Below, one piece after another: positions 26,038 through 34,867 of a stretch of DNA of 48,734 nucleotides. The DNA lies in NCBI GenBank assembly GCA_017448345.1, contig JAFSLP010000117.1, positions 1-48,734 on the forward strand, given 5' to 3'. The notes beneath the pieces were generated by a model that ran no database searches, was not told where the DNA came from, and was given only the letters and a program-made list of their open reading frames with translations. This DNA is from Paludibacteraceae bacterium (lineage in GTDB: Bacteria; Bacteroidota; Bacteroidia; Bacteroidales; Paludibacteraceae). Every line of letters starts with the position of its first letter. Position 1 is the stretch's first letter. The position numbers and the translations under genes are program-made.

Positions 26038-26832
26038 ATGTTTCTCATTGCCGGACCGTGCGCCATAGAGAGCCGAGACTGCGTGATGCAGACTGCCGAG
26101 ACACTCAACCGTCTCTGCTATGACCTTGGGGTAACGCTTTATTTCAAGTCCTCTTTTGACAAAGCCAACCGAACATCGGCTTCGCCGCGGGGAGTGGGTA
26201 TGGACGAGGGGCTGCGTGTCCTGCAGGAGGTGAAAGAGCAGTTCGGGCTTCCTATCCTGACCGATGTGCATGAGAGTTGGCAGTGTGAGGCGGTGGCGCA
26301 AGTGGCGGACGTGTTGCAGATACCGGCTTTCCTCAGCCGTCAGACGGACTTGCTGCAGGCAGCGGCAGAGACAGGGCGTATCGTGAATGTCAAGAAAGGG
26401 CAGTTCATGGCACCGTGGGACGTGAGAGGCGCAATAGAGAAGATAGAGCAAGTGACACCCTATGCAACCAAAGAAGGACGTATATGGCTCACTGAGAGAG
26501 GTTCGTCATTCGGCTACGGCAGACTGGTGGTGGACATGACATCGCTGGTTGAGATGCGCCGGTACGGTTGCCCGGTGGTCTTCGATGCAACCCACTCCGT
26601 ACAGCAACCTTCCGCCCAAAACGGTGTGACAGGAGGCAACAGAGCAATGGTCCCATACCTGATGCGTGCCGCTGTAGCGGTGGGTGTTGACGGGCTGTTC
26701 ATAGAGACTCACCCGGACCCCGACCACGCTATTTCAGACGCTGCCAACCAAGTGCCCCTAACCAGCATGGAAACACTGCTCAGACAAGCTCTGGAGATTA
26801 ATAATTTTGTACATTCGTGTACGTTAGTATAA
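26038..26832 (+). CDS. kdsA: 3-deoxy-8-phosphooctulonate synthase
   Basis: Condenses arabinose-5-phosphate and phosphoenolpyruvate to Kdo-8-phosphate for lipopolysaccharide inner core. MFLIAGPCAIES at the N-terminus, YFKSSFDKANRTS near 38, LPILTDVHE and TERGSSFGYG, and the C-terminal VDGLFIETHPDP are all canonical. I choose ATG 26038; an in-frame TTG at 26029 would overlap the upstream stop by 4 nt and add three residues. 264 aa is normal. It is cotranscribed with the upstream unknown protein and the downstream nucleoside kinase by close spacing. Confidence 0.94.
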   Translation: MFLIAGPCAIESRDCVMQTAETLNRLCYDLGVTLYFKSSFDKANRTSASPRGVGMDEGLRVLQEVKEQFGLPILTDVHESWQCEAVAQVADVLQIPAFLSRQTDLLQAAAETGRIVNVKKGQFMAPWDVRGAIEKIEQVTPYATKEGRIWLTERGSSFGYGRLVVDMTSLVEMRRYGCPVVFDATHSVQQPSAQNGVTGGNRAMVPYLMRAAVAVGVDGLFIETHPDPDHAISDAANQVPLTSMETLLRQALEINNFVHSCTLV

Positions 26833-26847
26833 TAGAAACAAACTCAC

Positions 26848-28542
26848 ATGGATTCAACCATCACTATTTATTGCAAAAACACACATTCGTATCATGAGGT
26901 GCCACGTGGTATTTCGCTGATTGAACTGGGAGAGTTGCTTCACATCCGGCTGCGGTATCCGGTTATTGCGGCGCATGTGAACTACAAAGTGGAGAACCTC
27001 AATTTCCGGCTGTACAAACCCAAGGACATAGAGTTCTTGGATGCCAGTACTCCGTCGGGTATGCGAGCGTATGTGCGTACATTGGGAATGGTGCTTTCCT
27101 GTGCGGTTAATGAACTATATCCGCGTACCGACTTGCGTGTGGAGCACCCTATCAGCAAAGGTTACTACTGCACGCTTCAGTGGCATCAGGACAAGAACGA
27201 GGACTTTGACTCCGATGTCCAGCCACCTGTGCTGACCACGGAGATGATAGCGGCTATCAAACAGCGTATGCTGCAGATTATCGCTGAGGACAGACCTATT
27301 TATGAGGAGGAGAAACAGACCAAGGAGGTCATCAAACTTTTTGCTGCGAGATACAACAACGAGAGTTCTATCTTCGAAGCACTGGGTAATCCTTACTGCC
27401 GCTATTTCCGGATGGGAGAATACGTTGATTATTACACGAATGTGCTACTTCCCAGCAGCGGTTATATCAACGTGTTTGACATCGAGCCGTTCCAAGACGG
27501 TCTGTTGCTACGCATACCCAACCGCCAGAACCCGACGGTATTAGAGGACTCCGTGACACAGGATAAGATGTTTGCCATCTTCCGCGAATACAACCGGTGG
27601 AACAAACTGCTGCGTATCAACAATGTAAGTGATTTTAACATCGCCTGCAAGCAGAACAAGTCTTTCGAGCTCATCAAACTGGCAGAGGCGCTTCATGAGA
27701 AGAAGATAGCGCAGATAGCTGACGCAATAGCAGAGAAACGGCCTAAGATAGTGTTTATCAGCGGCCCGAGTTCCAGCGGAAAGACCACTTTCTCCAAACG
27801 TCTGCAGATACAACTGCTGGTGGATGGCATCCGTCCGGAGGTGCTCAGTATGGATGATTATTTCGTCAACCGCGTGGATACACCGCGTGACGAGAACGGC
27901 GAATGGGACTTCGAGAACGTCAATGCTGTGGACCTGCCGTTCTTCCGGCAACAGATGCATGACATCTTAGACGGCAAAGAGGTGGACCTGCCGACGTACG
28001 ATTTCTCCAAGGGAGAGCGTGTGTTCGAGGGACGGAAGTTGCGCCTGCAGAAAGACAGCGTGCTGGTGATTGAGGGACTGCATGCGCTGAATCCCTGCAT
28101 TCTTCCGGATGTGGATCATAGCCTGACATTCAAGATATATGTTTCCGCTCTCACTACCATTAACATTGACAACCATAACTGGATTCCGACAACGGACATA
28201 CGTCTGCTACGCCGCGTGGTGCGTGATTACAAGTACCGTGGTTTCTCAGCCAGAGAGACGATAGCCCGGTGCCCGAGCGTGATACGCGGAGAGACCAAAT
28301 GGGTGTATCCTTTCCAAGAAGAAGCCGATGTGATGTTTAACTCGGCACTGATTTTTGAGTTCGCAGTCCTCAAACGGCATGCCGAACCGATTCTGTCCGA
28401 GGTGCCCAAGTTCTGCGAGGAATACACGGAGGCACACCGGCTGCTGAAGTTCCTGCAGTATTTTGTTCCGATACCCGAGCGGGAAATACCGCCCACATCG
28501 CTGTTGCGCGAGTTCGTCGGAGGCAGTTCGTTCCGTTATTAA
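26848..28542 (+). CDS. Nucleoside kinase with N-terminal TGS/tRNA-synthetase-like domains
   Basis: Bacteroidales fusion protein: a TGS-like domain (residues 1-65, with EVPRGISLIELG), a threonyl-tRNA-synthetase-like second additional domain (about 70-230, with HPISKGYYCTLQW), and a C-terminal uridine-kinase/phosphoribulokinase domain. The P-loop GPSSSGKTTFSKRL lies near 306-319, followed by LSMDDYFVNRVDTPRD and VVIEGLHALN-type sequence. 564 aa is normal for this family. The kinase substrate (probably a pyrimidine nucleoside) and the role of the tRNA-related part are unproven. It is distinct from the stand-alone udk at 21150-21764. Confidence 0.88.
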   Translation: MDSTITIYCKNTHSYHEVPRGISLIELGELLHIRLRYPVIAAHVNYKVENLNFRLYKPKDIEFLDASTPSGMRAYVRTLGMVLSCAVNELYPRTDLRVEHPISKGYYCTLQWHQDKNEDFDSDVQPPVLTTEMIAAIKQRMLQIIAEDRPIYEEEKQTKEVIKLFAARYNNESSIFEALGNPYCRYFRMGEYVDYYTNVLLPSSGYINVFDIEPFQDGLLLRIPNRQNPTVLEDSVTQDKMFAIFREYNRWNKLLRINNVSDFNIACKQNKSFELIKLAEALHEKKIAQIADAIAEKRPKIVFISGPSSSGKTTFSKRLQIQLLVDGIRPEVLSMDDYFVNRVDTPRDENGEWDFENVNAVDLPFFRQQMHDILDGKEVDLPTYDFSKGERVFEGRKLRLQKDSVLVIEGLHALNPCILPDVDHSLTFKIYVSALTTINIDNHNWIPTTDIRLLRRVVRDYKYRGFSARETIARCPSVIRGETKWVYPFQEEADVMFNSALIFEFAVLKRHAEPILSEVPKFCEEYTEAHRLLKFLQYFVPIPEREIPPTSLLREFVGGSSFRY

Positions 28543-28557
28543 TGGCACAAGATTTGT

Positions 28558-28564
28558 AAGGAGG
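28558..28564 (+). promoter_or_regulatory. Strong Shine-Dalgarno that fixes a start
   Basis: AAGGAGG, a full anti-16S match, unusual for this window. It lies 6 nt before ATG 28571 and 9 nt before ATG 28574, and touches ATG 28565, which argues against the earlier starts of the frame that overlaps the nucleoside kinase. Confidence 0.6.
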
Positions 28565-28570
28565 ATGGTG

Positions 28571-29053
28571 ATGATGAATACACAAATGAGATATTCGATA
28601 CTGACTATATGGATTCTTGCTGCAAGTCTGGTCATGCGGGCACAGGAGATAACCGGTGCTACGGACAGTGTGGCTGCACCTGTCCGTCCGTACCTGCTGG
28701 ACTCTTTGTCTGACATTGAAATCATACAGGACTCGGCAGTAGCCCTCTTGCTGGATGCAGCCATGAACGGCAGGATGGAGTGGGTGGAAACAGACGGTTA
28801 CCGCGTGCAGATATACTCGTCCAACCAGCAGCAGACAGCCAAGGCGGAGGCGTTAAGTTTGGAGACCCAACTGAAAGACAAGATTCAGCAGACGGTATAT
28901 GTACTCTATCTTACACCGTTCTGGAAAGTCCGTATTGGGGATTTCCGTACGTACGAGGAGGCAAAAGAATACAAGAAACTGTTCGTGCAGCAATACCCTG
29001 ATATGATGGGAGATACTTATATAGTGCGCGATAAAATACAAGTATTACAATGA
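28571..29053 (+). CDS. SPOR-domain envelope protein
   Basis: Small secreted protein with a C-terminal SPOR domain, which binds denuded septal peptidoglycan. Signal peptide about residues 1-25 (hydrophobic [17 protein letters not shown], cleavage before QE). The SPOR part, from [20 protein letters not shown] to the end, contains the [19 protein letters not shown] block that marks the domain. The start is chosen from the AAGGAGG at 28558; the longer frame runs into the upstream gene. The ATG of folE overlaps its stop (ATGA). Probably a division or envelope-maintenance factor. Confidence 0.85.
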   Translation: MMNTQMRYSILTIWILAASLVMRAQEITGATDSVAAPVRPYLLDSLSDIEIIQDSAVALLLDAAMNGRMEWVETDGYRVQIYSSNQQQTAKAEALSLETQLKDKIQQTVYVLYLTPFWKVRIGDFRTYEEAKEYKKLFVQQYPDMMGDTYIVRDKIQVLQ

Positions 29054-29634
29054 ACTTGCAAGATTTTCATTCCAACCCTGAAGTGACCGCCGCCATAGCC
29101 CGTTCTGTGGAGGCTGCGTTGCAGCAGATAGGTGAGGATTCGCACCGGGAGGGGTTGTTAAAGACTCCTTCCCGTGTGGGAGAAGCGCTACAATTCCTCT
29201 GCAAGGGATATAACGAAGATGCTGAGGCTATTCTGCGTTCTGCGCTTTTTGAGGAAGACTATCGCCAAATGGTGGTGGTCAAAGATATTGATTTTTATTC
29301 GCTCTGTGAGCACCATATGCTGCCGTTTTTCGGAAAGGTGCATGTGGCATATATACCGAACGGCCGTATTACCGGTCTGAGCAAGATTGCCCGCGTAGTG
29401 GACGTCTATGCACGGAGACTCCAAGTGCAGGAGCGGCTGACCACGCAAATCAAAGACTGTATCCAGAATACCCTCGACCCGTTGGGTGTGATGGTGGTGA
29501 TTGAAGCAGAGCATCTGTGCATGCAGATGCGCGGCGTGCAGAAACAGCATGCTATGACCGTCACATCGGATTTCACCGGTGCTTTCAACCAAGCCAAGAC
29601 CCGCGAGGAATTTATGAAACTCATCAAAGGATGA
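29050..29634 (+). CDS. folE: GTP cyclohydrolase I
   Basis: Converts GTP to 7,8-dihydroneopterin triphosphate, the first step of folate (and possibly queuosine) synthesis. Zinc ligands come from [20 protein letters not shown] (Cys and His) and [18 protein letters not shown] (second Cys). [23 protein letters not shown] is the conserved helix. 194 aa, normal for type IA. Translationally coupled to the SPOR gene; last gene of the plus-strand run and convergent with the PorZ-like gene, 24 nt away. Confidence 0.96.
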   Translation: MNLQDFHSNPEVTAAIARSVEAALQQIGEDSHREGLLKTPSRVGEALQFLCKGYNEDAEAILRSALFEEDYRQMVVVKDIDFYSLCEHHMLPFFGKVHVAYIPNGRITGLSKIARVVDVYARRLQVQERLTTQIKDCIQNTLDPLGVMVVIEAEHLCMQMRGVQKQHAMTVTSDFTGAFNQAKTREEFMKLIKG

Positions 29635-29658
29635 CCGGTCCTGCCGGGCAGTCTTTCC

Positions 29659-32600
29659 CTATTGAATAAAGAGAATCTTCACTACGGTATGTTTGCCGGT
29701 GGAGTCATTACAGAGGGCGGAATATACTCCGCTCTTTGCGCGTTTTCCATCCTTCAGTTTGCCATCCCACACCGCCGTTCCACCATGGCTGCGTGTCTTG
29801 CAGACCAGATTACCGCCGGCATCAACGATATTAACCACAGTGTTTTCCATCAGTCCTGTGATGCTGATATAACCGCCGTAGTCGGGACGTACGGGATTTG
29901 GGAAGGCATAAGCAGTACTCATGTCGTCTTTCGGCTCGCTGGCATCGCTCCGGTAGGATGCGATACCTTTGTCTGTGCCTACAAACACTTCGCCTGTTGT
30001 CGGCATGATGGCTATCGACTGAATGGAATTGGACGGCAACAGCGAGTTTGTCTCCGTGAAATGTGCCACGGTGATGGTGTCATCTTCGATGAGGTAGAGT
30101 CCCGAACTGGCAGTACCTATCCACATGCGGTTTCCTCCATCTACTGCCATGCTGGTGATTTGTTCGTCGCCCAAGAGGTAATCGCCTAAGCCTGTGCCGT
30201 CGTTACGCGGGATGATGATACGCCGGCAGGCATTGGAGAGATAGAAATCAACGGATGAAGGGATAGTGATGATGCCTTTTTCTGTACCTATCCAGATGCG
30301 GTTGGTGTGGTCCTGCGTGATACAACGGAAGTTGGCAGGGTTCAGGTTGTTGCCGTTCTGGTCCACAAAGGTTGTACGTGCCACGCATCGGTCATCGCTG
30401 CCGTCTGCAGGTGTGCCGCCATCGTCCAAGAGGATGACGGCGGGATTCACGCGGACGTTGAACATCCATTTGAAACGGCTGTCTCTACGGTCAGTCCAGA
30501 TATGTCCGCCCGGTGTCTCCAGAGAGCGTGCAGCACCTCCGCTGCGCAGGTTAAGCGGATGCCATATGCCGTCCGGTGTCCTGACATGCAACGGGTGACC
30601 TGTCTCTGTGGCATTGAGTACCCACAGGTTGCCTTGCTCATCCATCATAGCCCCGTCCGTGCGGGTGAAGTAATAGTCACTGTTGTCGTCAGTCGCTTTG
30701 CGCAGCGAACTGTTACTGCTGTCGTAGTGTCCGTTGCGGAGTGCTTTGTAGTTTTCAAATTCAAATACTCCTGTTCCGTATGTTGCTACAAAGAAATGGT
30801 CCGGTTTGGCGGGATCCACGGCGATAGACACCGCATCACGAATATCATGACCGGTATAATACCAAGTATCCTGCCATGGTATGCCGCGCCACTGTGTGCC
30901 GTCATATACACTGATATGGCTCTGCCGTCCGAACTGCTCCGCCCATCGTCCGCCCGGAGCCACATAGAGCTGGTCATGAGCGATATGCAGGCTGTAACCG
31001 AAATTGCTGAGCGGTCCTTCGGCACGGAATATATCATCCCCTCCGCTATTGAGGCGCACCAGTCCTTTCCCCTCTTCTGTCAGCCAGTATTCGCCATTCG
31101 AATAGACAGCATCCGTGGCTGCATAGTTGCTGCTCAGACCGGTCGGTTCGCCATCGCTCATCTGTAGCAGACCTTTGTTGCGCTCAAACATCAGCATACG
31201 GTTTGAACTGACGTGTATCCATTCCAGTTTGTTGGGAATAGCCAGTTGCCACAATCCGTTCTCATAGCTGTATAGCGAGTCATGCTGCAGCGTATATAAG
31301 GTATTACGGAATGTCACCGCCTGCTGTACTTTCTCGCATGGCAGCTGTTCATATTTCCAGAAAGTGTAGTCCACCAGATTGTCGTTCAGCGATGCTTTGT
31401 ACATCCGGTCGTATGAGAACGCATAGAGCGTGTCGCCCAACTCCGTAATCGCCTGTATCTCCATGGATGCGGCTTCATGACCGATGTAATAGGTGTCCAC
31501 CACTTCGCCTTTCTTCGGATTGATGGCGATGATACCAAAAGGCATAGCGAGATAGGTATATCGGGAACCAACGTAGATGTCATGGATGGTTACCGCCATA
31601 GAGCCGGCTTTCATGTACAGGTCCGGCATCTGGGTCACTCCTCCGTCATCATTCAGTAGGTCTATGCGTCCGTCGTCATAGGCGATGATGAGGTTGGAGG
31701 ATGCCTTGTCATAGGTGATATGTGCAATACTGTTTCCGTTGAGTCCGGTGGCTTTGTTCCAGTAGTTGACTGACTCGTCCTCTCTGTTGACGCTGAAAAG
31801 CGAGCCGTTAGCTGCTGCGTAGATATGATGCGGCGTAGCGGCTATCTCCTGCGGGTCGGAATAGGAGAAATGGAGCCTCCATTGATGCATGGATCCTTGC
31901 TCTAACTCTTCGTCGCTATCTGTGCCGTCCAGTCCTTCTTCCCATCCGTTGGGGTCATATTCCACCATTCCTTCACCTGTGCCGATATATACTTTCCCGT
32001 CCGTGTCAGCCGCAAGCGACAGGATGCCGTTGGCAGGCATGGCGGAGTTGTCGGTGGTGTAATGCGCTTTTATCTCCGTGCCTTCGCTGTTGAGCACATA
32101 GACACCGATGGACTTGGTGCCAAACCATATGTCTCCGTCCGCCGCTTGGCAGATGGCGGTGATGGCGAGCTGTGTGAGGGGATTTTCGCCGTTGTTGTCC
32201 ATCAGCTCCGGGCGCACGATGGCATCGGAGCGGAAATAATCTCCGCCCGTCTCGATATATGCTGCGCCGATGTCTGTGCCTATCCACACCCGTCCGTTAC
32301 GGTCTTGTGCCATAGCATAGATATTTACCGGCTCGAATTTCAGTCCGTCGGCTGTCGTCCATTGTGTGCGGACCATGACCTTGTCGTCCGAAGCCTCCCA
32401 TCGTGTGCCGCTGTCGTCCAGCAGGCATACACAGGTGTTATACCGTGCAGTGGCTATCCATTTGTAGTTGGCGTTGTGGTTGTCAATAATCAGTCCTGCC
32501 GGTGTGTGCAGCGCTATAAGCTCACTGCCGGACGTCATGGTCACGGCATGCCATCCGCCGTTCCTGTCGATACATTGCAACTGGGCGTTATCCGTAGCGG

Positions 32601-33738
32601 AGAGAAACCAGAGATTTCCGTCCGGGTCATATGTGGCGTCATCCAGACGTGTGTAGTATTTCGGAGTGTTCGGGTCTGCGGAGGTCAGGGTGTTGCTGCC
32701 GCTGCCGGCGATGGCATGGCTGACCAGCGTGTCATGGTCGAACTCATACAAACCGGTGCCGTAACTGGTGACGAAATAATGATGCTTGTTCTTCGGGTCC
32801 ACCGCCACATTCATAAAATCCAATGCTCTCTGCTGTATCTTCTGTCTAAGCGGAGTCTGGGTGATGTTGGTCCATCGCTCGCCGTCATAATGCATCACAC
32901 ATGCGGGTGTCTCGTTCTGTGACGCCCATCGTCCTCCGGGCACCATCCATATATGCCCTTGTGCCGCAGTCAGCGCATACGGGGTGTTGTCTATCGGTCC
33001 GTCGGGTTTATATGCCAGACGTTCTGTCGGCGTGAAACGGACGATACCTTCCGCCTGTGCTGCATACCAATGGTCTGTGCCGTCGAAATAATGCTGTCCT
33101 TTTTCCGGGTCAGGAGCCACTCTGCCGGAGCGTTGTTCGCGTTTCCAGACGGTGTAATCCACGATGTTGTCGCTCATCGCAGCGCAGAAGAGACTGTCAT
33201 CCGTGAAGGCATAGATACTGTCTCCTTTCAGCAGTACATCCTTGACCGCTGTCTCTTCGCCGTTCGGGCGAAGCCAGTAACTGTCCACCAGTTTGTTCTC
33301 GCGCAAGTCCAGTGTCTGCACCCCGTAATGAGTAGCGAGATATGCTGTCCTGCCTTGGATAGTCACGTTATAGATGGTCTTGCGCTGCGTCATTTCCTTG
33401 TCGTACAACTCGCCGAGATACCGTACGCAGTAAGGGGAGAGAATGTCTATCTTTCCCGTTTCGTAGCCGATGATGAGCTGTCTGCCTGTCTCGTCATAAT
33501 GGATGCAGGTGATGCCGGAGCTGTGCAGTCCGGACTGGCGGTTGTAGAGCCGGATATGCTCCGTCTGTTTGTCCACGCTGTACAGACTGCCGTTGGAGAT
33601 GGCAAACACTTGGTCGGGTGCCATCGCTATCTGCGTCACTTGGTTGTAGGCAAAATGCGTCGTCCATCGTGCCGCATGTAGCGGTAGGATGCCCGGCAGA
33701 CCGATTAAAAGGATAATGATGTATGTGCGCAATTTCAT
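29659..33738 (-). CDS. Tandemly duplicated PorZ-like beta-propeller protein with T9SS-type C-terminal domain
   Basis: PorZ is a type IX secretion component with two beta-propellers and a C-terminal sandwich, about 780 aa. Here 1359 aa contain two successive PorZ-like halves. Signal peptide (1-23), half one from WTTHFAYNQV (about 25) to 610, half two from QWRLHFSYSD (about 619) to 1270, then a C-terminal domain (about 1283-1359, FPNPVRP...GVYSALCNDSTGKHTVVKILF) like T9SS/FlgD-type tails. Block pairs between halves: LIIGYETGKIDIL / LIIAYDDGRIDLL, FVTSYGTGLYEFD / FVATYGTGVFEFE, VPGGRWASQ / APGGRWAEQ, GRVWIGTDIG / NRIWIGTEKG. Last gene of the probable dnaN operon. It could alternatively be a sensor-type propeller protein, but no kinase domain follows. 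Confidence 0.8.
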   Translation of the reverse strand: MKLRTYIIILLIGLPGILPLHAARWTTHFAYNQVTQIAMAPDQVFAISNGSLYSVDKQTEHIRLYNRQSGLHSSGITCIHYDETGRQLIIGYETGKIDILSPYCVRYLGELYDKEMTQRKTIYNVTIQGRTAYLATHYGVQTLDLRENKLVDSYWLRPNGEETAVKDVLLKGDSIYAFTDDSLFCAAMSDNIVDYTVWKREQRSGRVAPDPEKGQHYFDGTDHWYAAQAEGIVRFTPTERLAYKPDGPIDNTPYALTAAQGHIWMVPGGRWASQNETPACVMHYDGERWTNITQTPLRQKIQQRALDFMNVAVDPKNKHHYFVTSYGTGLYEFDHDTLVSHAIAGSGSNTLTSADPNTPKYYTRLDDATYDPDGNLWFLSATDNAQLQCIDRNGGWHAVTMTSGSELIALHTPAGLIIDNHNANYKWIATARYNTCVCLLDDSGTRWEASDDKVMVRTQWTTADGLKFEPVNIYAMAQDRNGRVWIGTDIGAAYIETGGDYFRSDAIVRPELMDNNGENPLTQLAITAICQAADGDIWFGTKSIGVYVLNSEGTEIKAHYTTDNSAMPANGILSLAADTDGKVYIGTGEGMVEYDPNGWEEGLDGTDSDEELEQGSMHQWRLHFSYSDPQEIAATPHHIYAAANGSLFSVNREDESVNYWNKATGLNGNSIAHITYDKASSNLIIAYDDGRIDLLNDDGGVTQMPDLYMKAGSMAVTIHDIYVGSRYTYLAMPFGIIAINPKKGEVVDTYYIGHEAASMEIQAITELGDTLYAFSYDRMYKASLNDNLVDYTFWKYEQLPCEKVQQAVTFRNTLYTLQHDSLYSYENGLWQLAIPNKLEWIHVSSNRMLMFERNKGLLQMSDGEPTGLSSNYAATDAVYSNGEYWLTEEGKGLVRLNSGGDDIFRAEGPLSNFGYSLHIAHDQLYVAPGGRWAEQFGRQSHISVYDGTQWRGIPWQDTWYYTGHDIRDAVSIAVDPAKPDHFFVATYGTGVFEFENYKALRNGHYDSSNSSLRKATDDNSDYYFTRTDGAMMDEQGNLWVLNATETGHPLHVRTPDGIWHPLNLRSGGAARSLETPGGHIWTDRRDSRFKWMFNVRVNPAVILLDDGGTPADGSDDRCVARTTFVDQNGNNLNPANFRCITQDHTNRIWIGTEKGIITIPSSVDFYLSNACRRIIIPRNDGTGLGDYLLGDEQITSMAVDGGNRMWIGTASSGLYLIEDDTITVAHFTETNSLLPSNSIQSIAIMPTTGEVFVGTDKGIASYRSDASEPKDDMSTAYAFPNPVRPDYGGYISITGLMENTVVNIVDAGGNLVCKTRSHGGTAVWDGKLKDGKRAKSGVYSALCNDSTGKHTVVKILFIQ

Positions 33739-33754
33739 AAATTCGTGATAGATA

Positions 33755-34408
33755 TTAGTCCGGATATGTCTTCAGCACTTCTGCCAGTTTCTCCAAAGCC
33801 CGTGCCCGGTGGCTGATGGAGTTCTTGATTTCTACGGGCAGTTCGCCGAAAGTCTGGTCGTATCCCTCGGGTATGAATAGGGGGTCATAGCCGAAACCGC
33901 CTTCTCCGTGTTCCTCTGTGGCAATCTGTCCGCGTACGATGCCTTCCACCTGTATCTCCTGCGCGGGAGTGATGAGTGTGATGACGGTCTTGAACTGTGC
34001 ATGGCGGTTTGCCTTGCCGTTCAGTTCACGTAATGCTTTCGCCCGGTTGGCGGCGAATACCTCCGTCTCGTTCTGGCATTGCGGGCATTGTGCCGCATCT
34101 GCTCCCAGCCGGTACCATCGTGCCGTATAGACACCCGGTGCTCCGTCTAACGCATCTATCTCCAGCCCTGTGTCATCGGCAAAGACGCCGAACCCGCTTG
34201 CCATTTGTTCTTTTGCCATATGGTCTTGTAGCCATTGGTACACGGTGTGCGCTTTGATGGCACTGTTCTCCGCCAGTGTAGTGCCTGTCTCGTCTATCTC
34301 TGCTTCGAAACCCACCTCGCGCAGGCTCAGCACTTCGATACCCGCAGGCATTATCTCGCGCACCTCCGATAGTTTATGCGCGTTATTGGATGCAAAAACC
34401 AGTCTCAT
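33755..34408 (-). CDS. rdgB: Non-canonical purine NTP pyrophosphatase (RdgB/HAM1)
   Basis: Hydrolyses ITP, XTP and dITP to the monophosphates, keeping aberrant purines out of nucleic acids. N-terminal LVFASNNAHKLSEV is the substrate-binding S/T-x-N-x-x-K motif; FADDTGLEIDALDGAPGVYTARW carries the catalytic Asp; GFGYDPLFIPEGYDQTFGEL and ISHRARAL close the site. I start at ATG 34408 (MRLVFASNN); the six-residue extension has no counterpart. A short insert with CPQC sits after GVYTARWYRLGA, which I have not seen as standard; it may be a lineage-specific loop. Overlaps nothing; 2 nt before the DUF2147 stop. Confidence 0.93.
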   Translation of the reverse strand: MRLVFASNNAHKLSEVREIMPAGIEVLSLREVGFEAEIDETGTTLAENSAIKAHTVYQWLQDHMAKEQMASGFGVFADDTGLEIDALDGAPGVYTARWYRLGADAAQCPQCQNETEVFAANRAKALRELNGKANRHAQFKTVITLITPAQEIQVEGIVRGQIATEEHGEGGFGYDPLFIPEGYDQTFGELPVEIKNSISHRARALEKLAEVLKTYPD

Positions 34409-34410
34409 AG

Positions 34411-34842
34411 TTATTTCCTTATCCATGTCTGACTGCGTCCGAAGATACCTCTTTTGTCCAGTGAGCCGCGAAGTACCAGCTTGCCGTCTTTGGGGTAAAT
34501 CTTGCCGTAATAGAACTTGCCGGTCTCCGGTTCCAGCACTTTGCCGCCCTCCAGTTGGTTCTTCTCTTTGTTATAGCTCATGCCCCGGATGATGACAAGT
34601 CCTTCCAGTAGTGCGTTATGGTCCTCCTCACGGCAGGCTTCGCAGCGCAAACCGGGTTCGCCAACAAGCATCTTGGCTATCTTGCCGTGAAAGAGTCCGT
34701 CTTTGCCTTGGTAGATGCTGATGATGGAGAAACTGTCTCCGGTCTTGTCATCTACTGTTTTCCATTCGCCCAAGATGGCGGAGAGTTGCGCGTTGGCGCT
34801 CATCGCAGCCATCATCAGTAGCATACAGATATACTTTTTCAT
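34411..34842 (-). CDS. DUF2147 secreted protein
   Basis: Small exported protein of unknown function. Signal peptide MKKYICMLLMMAAMSANA, cleaved before Gln. The mature part opens with ILGEWKTVDDKTGDSFSIISIY, typical of DUF2147 (a lipocalin-like barrel, by family), with two Cys in CEACREED and the closing LVLRGSLDKRGIFGRSQTWIR. 143 aa, normal. Located between radA and rdgB in the dnaN operon, a housekeeping context that gives no functional clue. Confidence 0.88.
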   Translation of the reverse strand: MKKYICMLLMMAAMSANAQLSAILGEWKTVDDKTGDSFSIISIYQGKDGLFHGKIAKMLVGEPGLRCEACREEDHNALLEGLVIIRGMSYNKEKNQLEGGKVLEPETGKFYYGKIYPKDGKLVLRGSLDKRGIFGRSQTWIRK

Positions 34843-34867
34843 TACAGTTCTTTTTTCGTATTGTAGT

